NCBI GenBank assembly: GCA_942493375.1
Contig: OW818698.1
Coordinates: 6,138,001 to 6,202,000 of the forward strand
Source: G942493375 sp942493375
GTDB lineage: Bacteria > Armatimonadota > UBA5829
Direction of reading: 5' to 3'
DNA: 64,000 bases
The position numbers were made by a program, and so were the translations under genes. The notes below the pieces were generated by a model that did no database searches, was not told the DNA's origin, and worked only from the letters and a program-made list of their open reading frames with translations. Each line of letters begins with the position of its first letter. Position 1 is the stretch's first letter. Below, in pieces: positions 41,359 to 49,895 of the stretch.

Positions 41359-42168
41359 CTATATTACCACAGCTGCGGCATACTGGTCAACCACAGGAAC
41401 GGATTTTCCGGAGAGCCAGGTCAGTATTTCCAGTCTTCCGTCAAAGTGTTCCACTAAAGCGCTGCAGTTTTCTACCCAGTCACCGGCGTTTGCATACAGC
41501 AGTCCGTCGATCATTTTGAGGGCAGGTTCGTGCATATGACCGCAGACAACTCCGGCACATCCGATTTTATCTGCAAGCACAAGCATCCGTTTCTCAAACT
41601 TTGCAGTTTTTGTGAAATATTTTTTTGCTGCACGCTTCATAAATGCGAATAGGCCCATGGTGCCTGTTTGGGCATCACCGAAAATCGCATTCATCCGGTG
41701 GTTGAATCCTTGCAGTCTGTCGTATATTGCAGCAGCAATGTGAGACATCCAGGGGAAAGCCTTTAGAGCATCGTCCTCAAGATCACCATGTAAAACAAGG
41801 AGCTTACTGCCCCCGATCAGAGTATGGACAAACCTCTCTCCCACATGGATGTTCCCGAAATCGGAATCCGTGAGGTCTTTCGCAAATGTATCGTGGTTTC
41901 CGGAGATGTAGAATACCTGAGAGCCGTGCTGTGCCATTGAAATGATCTTGTAAAGCACATTCGTGTGATCCTGGCTCCACTTGCGCTTGGTCCAGGTATC
42001 AACTATATCCCCGATCAGGTATACAGTATCTGCATGGTTTTGCTGCAGGAACGCAAGCAAAGCTGAAGCTCTGCAGCCTATGGTTCCAAGGTGGAAGTCA
42101 GAAAGGAATATTGTTCTATATCTGTTCAATGGACTGCATTCCGCTGTCAGGGGATGGAGAGTGTCCAA
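41359..42168 (-). CDS. LpxH-like metallophosphoesterase
   Basis: A 269-residue calcineurin-like phosphoesterase. Metal-binding motifs occur in order: IFLSDFHLGTIGCRA (D-x-H), TVYLIGDIVDTW (GD-x2-D), VFYISGNHDTFAKD (GNHD), LLVLHGDLEDD and GVVCGHMHEPALKMIDG (GH-x-H). The arrangement and the inserted helical cap resemble UDP-2,3-diacylglucosamine hydrolases (LpxH/LpxH2) of lipid A synthesis, which fits a diderm organism. The protein is longer than E. coli LpxH (240). It might instead be another membrane-associated phosphoesterase. It has no genomic link to other lpx genes here. Confidence 0.85.
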   Translation of the reverse strand: MDTLHPLTAECSPLNRYRTIFLSDFHLGTIGCRASALLAFLQQNHADTVYLIGDIVDTWTKRKWSQDHTNVLYKIISMAQHGSQVFYISGNHDTFAKDLTDSDFGNIHVGERFVHTLIGGSKLLVLHGDLEDDALKAFPWMSHIAAAIYDRLQGFNHRMNAIFGDAQTGTMGLFAFMKRAAKKYFTKTAKFEKRMLVLADKIGCAGVVCGHMHEPALKMIDGLLYANAGDWVENCSALVEHFDGRLEILTWLSGKSVPVVDQYAAAVVI

Positions 42169-42312
42169 GACCTGTAGTTTGAGGCATTAATGCCCGCATA
42201 ATATCTGCATGGGTTTCTATCTATATCCTACCCCAAAATACCCCGTTTTGTCCACATCTTTTGATTTTGTCATAACTTGCTAAGCTGTCGGGAGGCAAAG
42301 ACATCCGGCATT

Positions 42313-42383
42313 TGTCATCCTGAGGAACGAAGGATCTGCTTTTCTATTTGGGAAAAGCAGATCCTTCGTTCCTCAGGATGACA
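42313..42383. repeat. Family C palindrome
   Basis: The left arm TGTCATCCTGAGGAACGAAG (then GATCTGCTTTT) and the right arm AAAAGCAGATCCTTCGTTCC (then TCAGGATGACA) are exact inverted repeats around CTATTTGGG. Confidence 0.88.
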
Positions 42384-42425
42384 GGCACGTAACCTTTTCT
42401 GAATTTGCATAATTATTGAAGTGTA

Positions 42426-43523
42426 TTGGTGCTGGTGTTCATCTCAGGGATAATATTCAATTTTCCTCTTAGCGTCTTTGCGGCTTACGTGACACATAAA
42501 CCAGCAAAGGGTCTTCCACATAGTTATAAGTATGTAAAAGAGCCATCACCGGAAGGAATCCGCACAGCTTCTGACGAAACGCGATATATGTCTAGTATTA
42601 ATCCCCAAAGCACTTATATGTCGTTTATGGACTATCTGATCTCCGATGGTCTCAAGGCTGCGGATCCGGCGTTCATCTCCAGGCAGGTGGAGTTTGTGCT
42701 TTCGTATATGGGTTCAGATGGTGGTTTCTCTGGCAGAATGGGTAAATCCGATCTCTACTACACGGATTTTGCGCTGAGGGTATTGTCAGCCTGCCGCTGG
42801 TCGGGAGATGATGCCGGGGCGATTTGCGCATTTGTCGAAAGCCGGGGGAAGAGTATCTCAAGTATTGTCGATTGTTTCAACTATCTGAACTGTGTAAGAA
42901 TACTTGAAGAGTGGAACGTGTTGCCGGTTGTTGATGCTGATCATATTCTCGGAGTTATTGATTCCCACAGGACATCAGGTGGAGGATTCAGTAAAGACCA
43001 ATCCAACCAGACCAGCGTTTATGCTTCGTTTCTTGCAATGCTTTGTCTGGAAATGCTTGGTGTAGTTGATGAGAAGTCCGCTGGTATGTCTGAATCCATG
43101 TTTAATCTTGCATTTGCTGATGGTGGATTTGCAGAGACAAAAATGGAAAGCGGACGGCAGACTAATCCGACTGCTGCAGCTCTGTCGATGCTGTCTATAT
43201 CTACTGGTAATCTATCGTATGACCTGCCAAAACACCTGCAGTATCTGTCAAATACTCAGAGAGAAGATGGAGGATTGGCGGCTTCTGAAGACATACCGTT
43301 CGGTGATTTACTCTCCACATTCTCCGGAGTTGCAGTAATGGCATTTCTGGGTAACCTGGAATTGATTGATCTGCGCAAGACAGCAAGGTTCCTTAAGATT
43401 GTTGAACATCCAAATGGAGGATTCCGGGCATGCGCAGCCGATCCTGAAGCAGATATCGAATACACATTCTACGGCTTAGGAGTGCTGGGAATCCTGCGTT
43501 CATACCTGCTCAGCAAGAATTAG
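42426..43523 (+). CDS. Prenyltransferase/squalene-oxidase-repeat protein
   Basis: Up to 365 residues from a TTG at 42426, which gives a hydrophobic N-terminus (LVFISGIIFNFPLSVFAAYV) that may be an export signal. An ATG at 42588 is a possible alternative start, and neither has a clear ribosome site. From about residue 65 the protein is a chain of alpha-alpha repeats ending in Gly-rich turns: SYMGSDGGFSGRMGKSDLYY, DSHRTSGGGFSKDQSNQTSV, FADGGFAETKM, TQREDGGLAASEDIP and EHPNGGFRACAADPEADIEY. This is the GGF-turn pattern of geranylgeranyl transferase beta subunits and related alpha/alpha-toroid proteins. The lineage's bacterial members are uncharacterised. It is flanked by family C repeats on both sides. 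Confidence 0.75.
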   Translation: MVLVFISGIIFNFPLSVFAAYVTHKPAKGLPHSYKYVKEPSPEGIRTASDETRYMSSINPQSTYMSFMDYLISDGLKAADPAFISRQVEFVLSYMGSDGGFSGRMGKSDLYYTDFALRVLSACRWSGDDAGAICAFVESRGKSISSIVDCFNYLNCVRILEEWNVLPVVDADHILGVIDSHRTSGGGFSKDQSNQTSVYASFLAMLCLEMLGVVDEKSAGMSESMFNLAFADGGFAETKMESGRQTNPTAAALSMLSISTGNLSYDLPKHLQYLSNTQREDGGLAASEDIPFGDLLSTFSGVAVMAFLGNLELIDLRKTARFLKIVEHPNGGFRACAADPEADIEYTFYGLGVLGILRSYLLSKN

Positions 43524-43545
43524 CCTTGTCATTCTGAACCCACAT

Positions 43546-43634
43546 TGTCATTCTGAACGCAGTGAAGAATCTGCTTTTTTACTTCAAGATGTCGTTGAGA
43601 CGAACAGCAGATTCTTCACTGCGTTCAGAATGAC
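43546..43634. repeat. Family C palindrome, GAACGCAGTGAAGAATC variant
   Basis: TGTCATTCTGAACGCAGTGA (then AGAATCTGC) pairs with GCAGATTCTTCACTGCGTTC (then AGAATGACA). Both arms differ from the GGAACGAAGG copies in step. A single extra TGTCATTCTGAACC unit precedes it at 43527. Confidence 0.88.
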
Positions 43635-43663
43635 ACGAACTATTATTTAATCGAGGTAGTGCT

Positions 43664-44938
43664 TTGAGAATTGTTTATATAGCGGCTGGGGCTGGGGGGA
43701 TGTACTGTGGGGCTTGTGCAAGGGATATATCTCTGGTCAAGGGACTTATGGCGCGTGGGCACGATGTTGAGATTGTCCCTCTGTATACGCCTCTCAGACC
43801 TGACACTGATGATGCTCCGGAGACTGCTCCTGTGTTTTATGGAGGGATCAATGTATTTCTCCAGCAGGCATCTACTGTATTCAGAGGACTTCCACGCTTT
43901 ATGGACCGCTGGCTGGATAGTCCCGCACTCCTCCGGCTGGTCTCCGGATTTGCTATCAATACCAGCCCGAAGGACCTTGGACCGATGACTGTCTCAGTGC
44001 TTGCCGGTAAAGACGGTCTCCAGGGCAAGGAACTCGACAGGCTCATAGACTATTTGGAATCTGCTGCCAAACCGGATATTGTCAGTATAACAAACTCCAT
44101 GCTCTCAGCAATTGCTCCAGAGATCAAACGGCGAATGAGCGTGCCTGTTGTTTGTGCGCTTCAGGGAGAGGATGGTTTCGTGCAATCAATGCCGGAAAAG
44201 TATGCCAAGCAGGCAAGAGACTTGATGGCTAAAAACGCCGGTTCCATAGACCGGTTTGTTGCCCCTGGTGAAGACTATGCGCAGCAGATGGCAGAATATC
44301 TCAGAGTCCCTCCGGAAAAGGTCGCTGTAGTGCCTGCAGGGGTGGATATCGGCCTTTACAAACGGAACACACCCCGCATCCATTCACCTTTTACCATCGG
44401 ATACCTTTCTGTGATCGCTGAACCCAAAGGCCTGGACATCCTTATTGAAGCTTTCGCAAAAGGTTTCAAACTAGCTGGTGAAGCAAAGCTGGTAATTGCC
44501 GGTAAGATAATGAAAAAGCCATACTGGGAGAAAATTCAAGCCAGAATCAGAGAACTCGGTATTACAGATAACGTCCAATATATTGGTGAAATTGACCTGA
44601 AAACTAAGTTGGAGATGTTGGAGTCCTGCAGCGTATTTATTATGCCCAGCAGGATAAATGAATCCAGGGGTATGATTGTAATGGAAGCAATGTCTAAATC
44701 TCTTCCAGTGATTGCGCCTGACAACGGGATCTTCCCGGAACTGATAGGTAGGCATGACGCCGGAGTCCTGGTGAAACCCGAAGACCCCAAAGCCATCGCT
44801 GAAGCTTTGAATACGATTATGTCCGATCCAACCAGAGCAGAACAACTTGCAAGTAATGCAAGGCAGACTATTGAACAATACTACAGCATAAATGCAATGA
44901 CCGATAAAGCGCTGGAAGTATACGAGGACGTGTTGTAG
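43664..44938 (+). CDS. Glycosyltransferase family 4 (GT-B) protein
   Basis: 424 residues from a TTG with GAGGTAG upstream. The N-terminal Rossmann domain opens RIVYIAAGAGGMYCGACARD. The C-terminal GT4 domain contains VAVVPAGVDIGLYKRNTPRI, TIGYLSVIAEPKGLDILIEA and VQYIGEIDLKTKLEMLESCS. The donor site FIMPSRINESRGMIVMEAMS has the E-x7-E element, and PVIAPDNGIFPELIG follows. It uses a nucleotide-sugar donor with retention of configuration. It has no membrane anchor. The acceptor is unknown, but exopolysaccharide or glycolipid synthesis is likely. It is alone between repeats. Confidence 0.9.
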   Translation: MRIVYIAAGAGGMYCGACARDISLVKGLMARGHDVEIVPLYTPLRPDTDDAPETAPVFYGGINVFLQQASTVFRGLPRFMDRWLDSPALLRLVSGFAINTSPKDLGPMTVSVLAGKDGLQGKELDRLIDYLESAAKPDIVSITNSMLSAIAPEIKRRMSVPVVCALQGEDGFVQSMPEKYAKQARDLMAKNAGSIDRFVAPGEDYAQQMAEYLRVPPEKVAVVPAGVDIGLYKRNTPRIHSPFTIGYLSVIAEPKGLDILIEAFAKGFKLAGEAKLVIAGKIMKKPYWEKIQARIRELGITDNVQYIGEIDLKTKLEMLESCSVFIMPSRINESRGMIVMEAMSKSLPVIAPDNGIFPELIGRHDAGVLVKPEDPKAIAEALNTIMSDPTRAEQLASNARQTIEQYYSINAMTDKALEVYEDVL

Positions 44939-44970
44939 TTTTATAGTAACAGTTCAAAGTCGCTGGAATT

Positions 44971-45040
44971 TGTCATCCTGAGGAACGAAGGATCTGTTGT
45001 TTACAGATGAAAAACAGATCCTTCGTTCCTCAGGATGACA
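44971..45040. repeat. Family C palindrome with flanking extension
   Basis: The arms TGTCATCCTGAGGAACGAAG and CTTCGTTCCTCAGGATGACA are exact inverted repeats. The outer flanks (AACAGTTCAAAGT... and ...ATTATTGAACTCTTAC) are shared with the copies at 53473 and 61222. Confidence 0.88.
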
Positions 45041-45108
45041 TTGTTCCAATATTATTGAACTCTTACGTTTTATATACTACATCAATTATTTGGAGTAGAA
45101 TAAATACA

Positions 45109-45137
45109 ATGCATGTCTCCTCTATACGAGCATGCAT
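45109..45137. promoter_or_regulatory. ATGCATG/CATGCAT inverted repeat
   Basis: ATGCATG (45109-45115) and CATGCAT (45131-45137) are exact inverted half-sites 15 bases apart, about 50 bases upstream of the CpxP-like gene. It could be an operator or an RNA hairpin; nothing further supports either. Confidence 0.3.
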
Positions 45138-45189
45138 ATTAACGAATGATTCAAGTGATATAGCTTGTTGTAATACTGGAGGCTGTCGA

Positions 45190-45765
45190 ATGAAGAAATA
45201 TGGTTTACTTGTGGTTTTAGTGATCGCTTTAGCTGTCGCAGCAGGATATGTCTATGCTGCAAAAAAACAGCCTGTCATGAAACAGGCCTGTGTTGCTATC
45301 TGCTCCGACCTGTGCAGCAACGAGTGCTCATCTGGTATGGGATATGGGTTTGGTCCTAAGGGACTGTCTAACGTCAGGCCTACCGCCGTGCAGGTGAAAA
45401 AGCTCCAGAAAATACACGGTGATTTTGTTACCTCGACCAAGACTCTCAGGGCCAGGATTCAGGAGAGAATGAGAGATCTGTCCAGCCTGTGGGCATCCGG
45501 CAAAGGGAAACCTGCCGCTGTCAAACGTCTGATCGACGGTATCGAGGCAGACAGAAAGTCTCTTCGCAACGCTGCAGTTGACAGCACATTCAAAGCAATG
45601 GCCGTATTAAATGCGTCACAGCGGGAAAAACTGCAGGCATCGGTCACTAATGGATATGTCCACCTGCTGACAATAGGCACCAGAATGAGTGGTGGTTCAA
45701 ATACGCCATCTGCAAAAGCCTCAGGAGTCTCCGGCTGCGGCACACCCTGTAAAGTTGGTAGATAG
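45190..45765 (+). CDS. Spy/CpxP-like exported protein
   Basis: 191 residues from the ATG at 45190, preferred because TGGAGG lies 9 bases upstream and a signal peptide follows (YGLLVVLVIALAVAAGYVYA). A longer upstream frame runs through a repeat and is rejected. After a Cys-rich segment (CVAICSDLCSNECSSG) comes an all-helical hairpin (VQVKKLQKIHGDFVTSTKTL, ARIQERMRDLSSLWASGKGK, LNASQREKLQASV). LNASQREKL is the LTxxQ-like motif of the Spy/CpxP and metal-resistance family, periplasmic chaperones or metal-stress sensors. The two Cys-rich ends (also GCGTPC at the C-terminus) hint at metal binding or disulfides. Confidence 0.75.
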   Translation: MKKYGLLVVLVIALAVAAGYVYAAKKQPVMKQACVAICSDLCSNECSSGMGYGFGPKGLSNVRPTAVQVKKLQKIHGDFVTSTKTLRARIQERMRDLSSLWASGKGKPAAVKRLIDGIEADRKSLRNAAVDSTFKAMAVLNASQREKLQASVTNGYVHLLTIGTRMSGGSNTPSAKASGVSGCGTPCKVGR

Positions 45766-45806
45766 AGATAAAAACACCATTTCTTGTACGCGATTAGTAT
45801 ATAATT

Positions 45807-45842
45807 GGCCCATATTGCTTGACTAAAGGCAGTATGGGCCAG
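45807..45842 (+). terminator. Hairpin between CpxP-like gene and next gene
   Basis: TTGGCCCATATTGC and GCAGTATGGGCCA make a long, nearly perfect stem with the loop TTGACTAAAG. No T tract follows, so it may attenuate, terminate weakly or stabilise an mRNA end. The next gene starts 19 bases beyond the stem. Confidence 0.55.
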
Positions 45843-45860
45843 GCTTCGCTGGAGTAACAC

Positions 45861-47528
45861 ATGATCAGATCTGCATCCATACCTCTGCTGCTTGGATTTC
45901 TACTTGTTTCTATGTCCTCTTTTGGGGCTGACCTGCTTTCCGTTAGAAAGATCTCACATCCTGCTTTCCGAACTGAAGTAGTTGCGTTTGAGGACAACTG
46001 TTTGTTCGATACACCGGCAGACGGCAGTCTTATCTATCGTGTTGAAGGTAGAGGAGAGATCAAGCGGTCGCAGAAGGGCATTGCATTCAAGGGTGGAGAA
46101 GCAGGTTATATCCATCCAGCCCAATACGACAGGCCTTCATTGAGGCTGAAACTAAAAATCCTGCACGGTGAACCTGGGATCGCCATTTGCCACAACGGAA
46201 TCCATGACAACTCAGGAAAACCCAATCCCAGCCCCGGACTGGAGATTGTCCTGCGGTTGAAAGACACCGCTGTTCGGAATTTGAAGAGTGGTTCAATCAT
46301 ATGCATTATCCCGGAAGCACTTCCACGAAACACCGGCACTCAGCTTACAGTAGCGTGGGATCACGACCGCAGATTAGTTCGTGTAGATATGCCGGATTCG
46401 TCTTATGAGTTCCCTATGCCTGCTTCAGTTACCGCCAGGGGAGGTTTCGGCTTAAGAACTCCGGGTTCACCAAAGACTACTTACACGGTTACTAAAGTCC
46501 AGGTTCTTTGGCAGGACCAGCGCGAATGTGTGCTCTACGACGGTTATGACAGCGTCTTCGACCGGAAAGGCAAGTTGCTGGGCAAACTGCCTCTTATCAA
46601 GCTACCAGATGGCATTGTGAACTACGCCACCGGTGCAGTTGACATGAAAAGAGAGCGTGCTCTGATTCTTCTGGGAGGGTCGGACCTTAACGGGGGAGAT
46701 CCTGCTACATATAAAGGCTGGGCTGTCCGTTTTCTGAAGACAGGAAAACTGGATGTGCTGTCTTCGGGCAAAACGGTGAATGATTGCATACCTTTCCAGG
46801 GTGGTGGTTCTATGGATGGCTACTGGATAATGCAGAGCTGGGTGCCTCCTGCAAGTTTGTCCTGGATCGATTGGAATGCATATGACCGCGGGGACTACAA
46901 AGGTTTCATAGTCCCGGCTAAAGTTGGAGTGAAGGGTGAGGGCACATTTACAGGTTTCCATGACCCAAGCAATGCAACTGATGGATCAATGGCTAGATAC
47001 CTCCGCATCACGGAGTCCTGGATCGGTGTAAATCATCTGTTCGTTCACCCGAATATTGCTGCTTATGCTCCATTTGATGATGTCGCCTTGCCGGACCCCA
47101 CCGACCCACGCGTCAGCCACACCGGACCCGCCGGCCTACCGAGTCAACTTGCAGTCAGAGATAAAGACAGGGCCTGGTATGAACAATGGGCATATAAAGG
47201 CAATGGCTTACATACCCAATGCAGGGGATATAACCTGTTTACGCGTAAAGATGACTGGGAAGGGCCGTTCTGCCCGGTAGAAAAAGATGCCGCTGCATAT
47301 TCAGACTACGCAAACCAGGCGGTAGACTTGTTGCAACCAGGCAGCCTGCTTGCAATGTATATCCAGTTCGCGCCTGCTGCCGCCACTGAAGCTGAAAAAG
47401 TGAAGTACCTTGGAACTCACAGGTTGACCTGGACAAAAGGCCGTTACGTGGTTACGCAAATCCTCCCCATGCCCCCCTGGCCAGTCCCGTTTGAGATGCT
47501 GATGGATACTACGGGTTTGAAACACTAA
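45861..47528 (+). CDS. Exported hypothetical protein, 555 residues
   Basis: A signal peptide (MIRSASIPLLLGFLLVSMSS, cleavage after FGA) is followed by a beta-rich region (about 30-215) containing LRLKLKILHGEPGIAICHNG and FGLRTPGSPKTTYTVTKVQV. That pattern resembles a concanavalin-like sugar-binding or laminin-G fold. The C-terminal part (about 220-555) has WAVRFLKTGKLDVLSSGKTV, GSMDGYWIMQSWVPPASLSW and ARYLRITESWIGVNHLFVHP. I do not recognise a family. GGAG stands about 8 bases before the ATG. It is probably surface or periplasmic and may belong to the carbohydrate-handling set of the organism. No catalytic motif can be named. Confidence 0.6.
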   Translation: MIRSASIPLLLGFLLVSMSSFGADLLSVRKISHPAFRTEVVAFEDNCLFDTPADGSLIYRVEGRGEIKRSQKGIAFKGGEAGYIHPAQYDRPSLRLKLKILHGEPGIAICHNGIHDNSGKPNPSPGLEIVLRLKDTAVRNLKSGSIICIIPEALPRNTGTQLTVAWDHDRRLVRVDMPDSSYEFPMPASVTARGGFGLRTPGSPKTTYTVTKVQVLWQDQRECVLYDGYDSVFDRKGKLLGKLPLIKLPDGIVNYATGAVDMKRERALILLGGSDLNGGDPATYKGWAVRFLKTGKLDVLSSGKTVNDCIPFQGGGSMDGYWIMQSWVPPASLSWIDWNAYDRGDYKGFIVPAKVGVKGEGTFTGFHDPSNATDGSMARYLRITESWIGVNHLFVHPNIAAYAPFDDVALPDPTDPRVSHTGPAGLPSQLAVRDKDRAWYEQWAYKGNGLHTQCRGYNLFTRKDDWEGPFCPVEKDAAAYSDYANQAVDLLQPGSLLAMYIQFAPAAATEAEKVKYLGTHRLTWTKGRYVVTQILPMPPWPVPFEMLMDTTGLKH

Positions 47529-47617
47529 CTTCTCCATCATCCAGATACAACAAGTGTCATTCTGAGTATCCGACCACGCTCTTAGTGCGGCAATTTTACG
47601 AAGAAACCCACCCGGGT

Positions 47618-47695
47618 GTTTCGGGACTTGAGGGTTGGACATGCAAGTGTTGGAGTAAATAGTAAACCCAACATCCAACCCGGAAGTCCCGAAAC
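47618..47695 (-). mobile_element. 78-bp inverted-repeat MITE-like element (copy B)
   Basis: On the minus strand it begins GTTTCGGGACTTCCGGGTTG and ends CCAACCCTCAAGTCCCGAAA, matching both ends of the element at 2402-2478. The centres differ apart from a shared TTACTCC. It lies inside a family C palindrome. Confidence 0.65.
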
Positions 47696-47818
47696 AAAGA
47701 CCACTGTTCCTCAGAATGACATATTATTTGCCCCCTCCAGCATGATAATATTCCCTTAATATTTATTGTTTAGGTCGTTCATCGGGTGTGGGTATCCTAT
47801 CTAAACCAGTGGACAAGA

Positions 47819-47838
47819 CTAGCCCGCATTATTCATGA
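47819..47838 (+). repeat. 20-bp inverted repeat, left end
   Basis: CTAGCCCGCATTATTCATGA occurs here on the plus strand and as an exact reverse complement at 52795-52814. The two copies bracket about 5 kb of glycosyltransferase, HAD, TPR and small genes. Confidence 0.6.
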
Positions 47839-47986
47839 TTGACTCAGCTTTTGTCCCTACCGCCGGACAAAAGCGATGCTTGGAGAATAAAGCGGGTTAA
47901 ACATCCTGCGATTGGTGCCGATAAGTAAGTATCACCGGAATTCCGGTTGCCTCCAAATATTATATGTGCAGGTTATAGGCCCTAAA

Positions 47987-48196
47987 ATGACAAACCAATC
48001 CAAAGGCAAGCTCAAAGTCATTAAGATAGTCGATCCACTTCTGTGCGTCAGATGCGACAACGCATACATAGCGGATGTTGTCAGCGGTGATGGTGAACGG
48101 AAGAAAATGTTCTACTGTTCCCGACTGGACTGTGACAATTGGGTATGTGGAAAAGAGACTACTTGCCGGATGGATTCGGTGGACGAGGCAGCGTGA
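47987..48196 (+). CDS. Small zinc-ribbon-like protein
   Basis: 69 residues from the ATG at 47987. Two cysteine pairs are visible: LLCVRCDNAYIADVV (C-x2-C) and FYCSRLDCDNWVCGKETTC. The first Cys pair followed by strands and a second knuckle is the layout of zinc-ribbon proteins, which often bind nucleic acid or act in larger complexes. Ribosome-site match is weak (AGG some 16 bases upstream). Its 3' end overlaps the convergent glycosyltransferase gene by 38 bases. I know of no named family. Confidence 0.6.
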   Translation: MTNQSKGKLKVIKIVDPLLCVRCDNAYIADVVSGDGERKKMFYCSRLDCDNWVCGKETTCRMDSVDEAA

Positions 48197-49043
48197 TCTT
48201 GCGCATAGTGGACAATGCGCGTAACCACAGCCCCAGCATCACCAGAGGGGTTAGCAGGACTGCCGGTTTAGTTGCATTGTACTTCAGGAAATACTGCAGC
48301 ATACTTCTGTGATGCCGTCGGATTGCGTTATACGGGTCTTTATCGCTGGCTGCTCCGATGCGGTGCAGCACAGATACTAATGGATAGTAGACAACCTTCC
48401 AGCCGGCGTCGTGTGCCCTTTTACACCAGTCGATATCCTCACAGTACATAAAGAACCGTTCATCCAGCATACCGATCTTGTTGACCATTTCCCTGCGGAC
48501 AACCAATGCTGCCCCGCTCAGCCAGTCCACATTTGATATCTCTTCGTGAGACCAGTCCGACATCAGATAACTCTTCACAAATTTATTGGATGGGAAAAGC
48601 TTGTCCAGCCAGGTGTTCCTGAACATACCAGCAATCATCGAAGGAAACCGCCGGGCAGAGTATTGCAGGGAACCATCTGTGTTGAGTATCTTCGGTCCCA
48701 GCATACCAATCTCTTTGTTCGAATCCATATACTCAATGATTCTGGAAAGAGTATTAGGGTCTGTGAACTTGCTGTCCGGATTGATTATCATAAAGTAACG
48801 GCTGTTTGATTGCCTCAACGCCTGATTGTGGGCTTTACCGAATCCGATGTTTGCAGAGTTTGCAATCAGAGTCAACTTCCCAAAATATGTTGTAGTAAGC
48901 ATATCCACTGAGTTATCACTGGATGCGTTGTCCACCACAGTAATATCGAAATCAATGCCTTGTTGGCTGATTATTGAATCCAAGCACTCCTGTAGCTCGT
49001 GTGCCGTGTTCCAGTTTACAATACTTACTGTAATATCCGGCAT
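48159..49043 (-). CDS. Glycosyltransferase family 2 (rhamnosyltransferase-like), A
   Basis: A 294-residue GT-A enzyme. It opens DITVSIVNWNTAHELQECLD, with the donor-site acid in FDITVVDNASSDNSVDML. The D-x-D-like metal site lies in YFMIINPDSKFTDPNTLSR. Acceptor-side features include SGAALVVRREMVNKIGMLDE, FFMYCEDIDWCKRAHDAGWK and a C-terminal hydrophobic stretch (PAVLLTPLVMLGLWLRALST). This MYCEDIDWCKRAHDAGW signature is typical of the WbbL/RfbF group that adds rhamnose or a related sugar to surface polysaccharide. It follows the next glycosyltransferase gene by only 3 bases in the same transcription direction. Confidence 0.9.
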   Translation of the reverse strand: MPDITVSIVNWNTAHELQECLDSIISQQGIDFDITVVDNASSDNSVDMLTTTYFGKLTLIANSANIGFGKAHNQALRQSNSRYFMIINPDSKFTDPNTLSRIIEYMDSNKEIGMLGPKILNTDGSLQYSARRFPSMIAGMFRNTWLDKLFPSNKFVKSYLMSDWSHEEISNVDWLSGAALVVRREMVNKIGMLDERFFMYCEDIDWCKRAHDAGWKVVYYPLVSVLHRIGAASDKDPYNAIRRHHRSMLQYFLKYNATKPAVLLTPLVMLGLWLRALSTMRKITLPRPPNPSGK

Positions 49044-49046
49044 CTA

Positions 49047-49895
49047 CTAGTCCCCCAGTTCCATCAGGAACCTGCTGAATTTGATACTTCCAACCGTTAA
49101 GTAGTAAGTGATCGGCGACAGACTTTTCTTGAAATGCTTTTCATAGAACTTCAGCAGCGATTTGTGAGATTCTATAGACATTACCTGCTTGGGAACCTGC
49201 TTTGTGCTGCCTGCACCATGATGTATCACTACAGCATCCGGGGTGTAGAATACCTTGAACCCGGCTTGCTTGGCCCTGTAAAGCCAGTCTACTTCGTTAA
49301 AGAAGATAGGGAACTGCTCATCCATTATCCCGATGGTCTCAATAGCCTTGCGCGACAGGATCAGACAAGATCCCATCGGCTGGTCTACTTCCATTGTTGC
49401 TTCATAGTCAAAATAGTCCATTCTATATGCTGAGAACATGCGGCTTTTAGGAAATAATCTGGATAGTCTTAAAAACTCACATGCAATCGGACCAGGGTAG
49501 GGGAATGAACGCAGGGACCGATCTACACTGCCATCTGGCCGTACTAGTTTGCTTCCAGCTGCCGCTGCTTCCGGGTGTTCCTGCATAAACTTTACCAGGT
49601 TAACAAGCACACCCTCAGTGACTTCGGTATCAGGGTTTAGGAGCAGCACAAAGTCGCCAGTGCTGAGTTCCAAAGCCTGGTTGTTGCCGTGGGCATAACC
49701 ATCATTTCCAGCGTTGACGACAAAATTTACAGTTGGGAATTTCTCGCGCATTATTACTGCATCAAAATCAGATGACGCATTGTCTACAACGATGACTTCA
49801 TACTCAAAGTCCGGTGCATCTCTACTGATAGATTCCAGCAGCGCTTCCAGCAGCGGGGTAGTATTCCAATTAACTATGGATATTGTTAGCAGCAA
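49047..49895 (-). CDS. Glycosyltransferase family 2, B
   Basis: 282 residues from a TTG at 49895, preferred over the TTG at 49910 because GGAGAG lies 7 bases upstream. It has the same GT-A pattern as its neighbour: TISIVNWNTTPLLEALLESI, EYEVIVVDNASSDFDAVIMR, DFVLLLNPDTEVTEGVLV, PMGSCLILSRKAIETIG and FFNEVDWLYRAKQAGF. The donor is probably a dTDP- or UDP-sugar. Its start overlaps the HAD phosphatase gene by 26 bases, so HAD, GT-B and GT-A are one operon acting on surface glycans. Paralogy with the adjacent gene is evident from motif spacing. Confidence 0.88.
   Translation of the reverse strand: MLLTISIVNWNTTPLLEALLESISRDAPDFEYEVIVVDNASSDFDAVIMREKFPTVNFVVNAGNDGYAHGNNQALELSTGDFVLLLNPDTEVTEGVLVNLVKFMQEHPEAAAAGSKLVRPDGSVDRSLRSFPYPGPIACEFLRLSRLFPKSRMFSAYRMDYFDYEATMEVDQPMGSCLILSRKAIETIGIMDEQFPIFFNEVDWLYRAKQAGFKVFYTPDAVVIHHGAGSTKQVPKQVMSIESHKSLLKFYEKHFKKSLSPITYYLTVGSIKFSRFLMELGD

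Larger units (their letters stand above)
47529..47986. other. 458-bp gap with nested repeats
   Basis: A diverged family C palindrome (TGTCATTCTGAG at about 47554 and CTCAGAATGACA at about 47709) is split by the second MITE-like element (47618-47695). Further on lie CTAGCCCGCATTATTCATGA (47819-47838) and the CTCAGCTTTTGTCCC word (47843-47857). Nothing else was recognised. Confidence 0.65.

Noticed and set aside
45007..45189. Longer start for the CpxP-like protein
   Set aside because: The extension runs through a family C palindrome and ends in a second, real signal peptide; the ATG at 45190 has TGGAGG in front.
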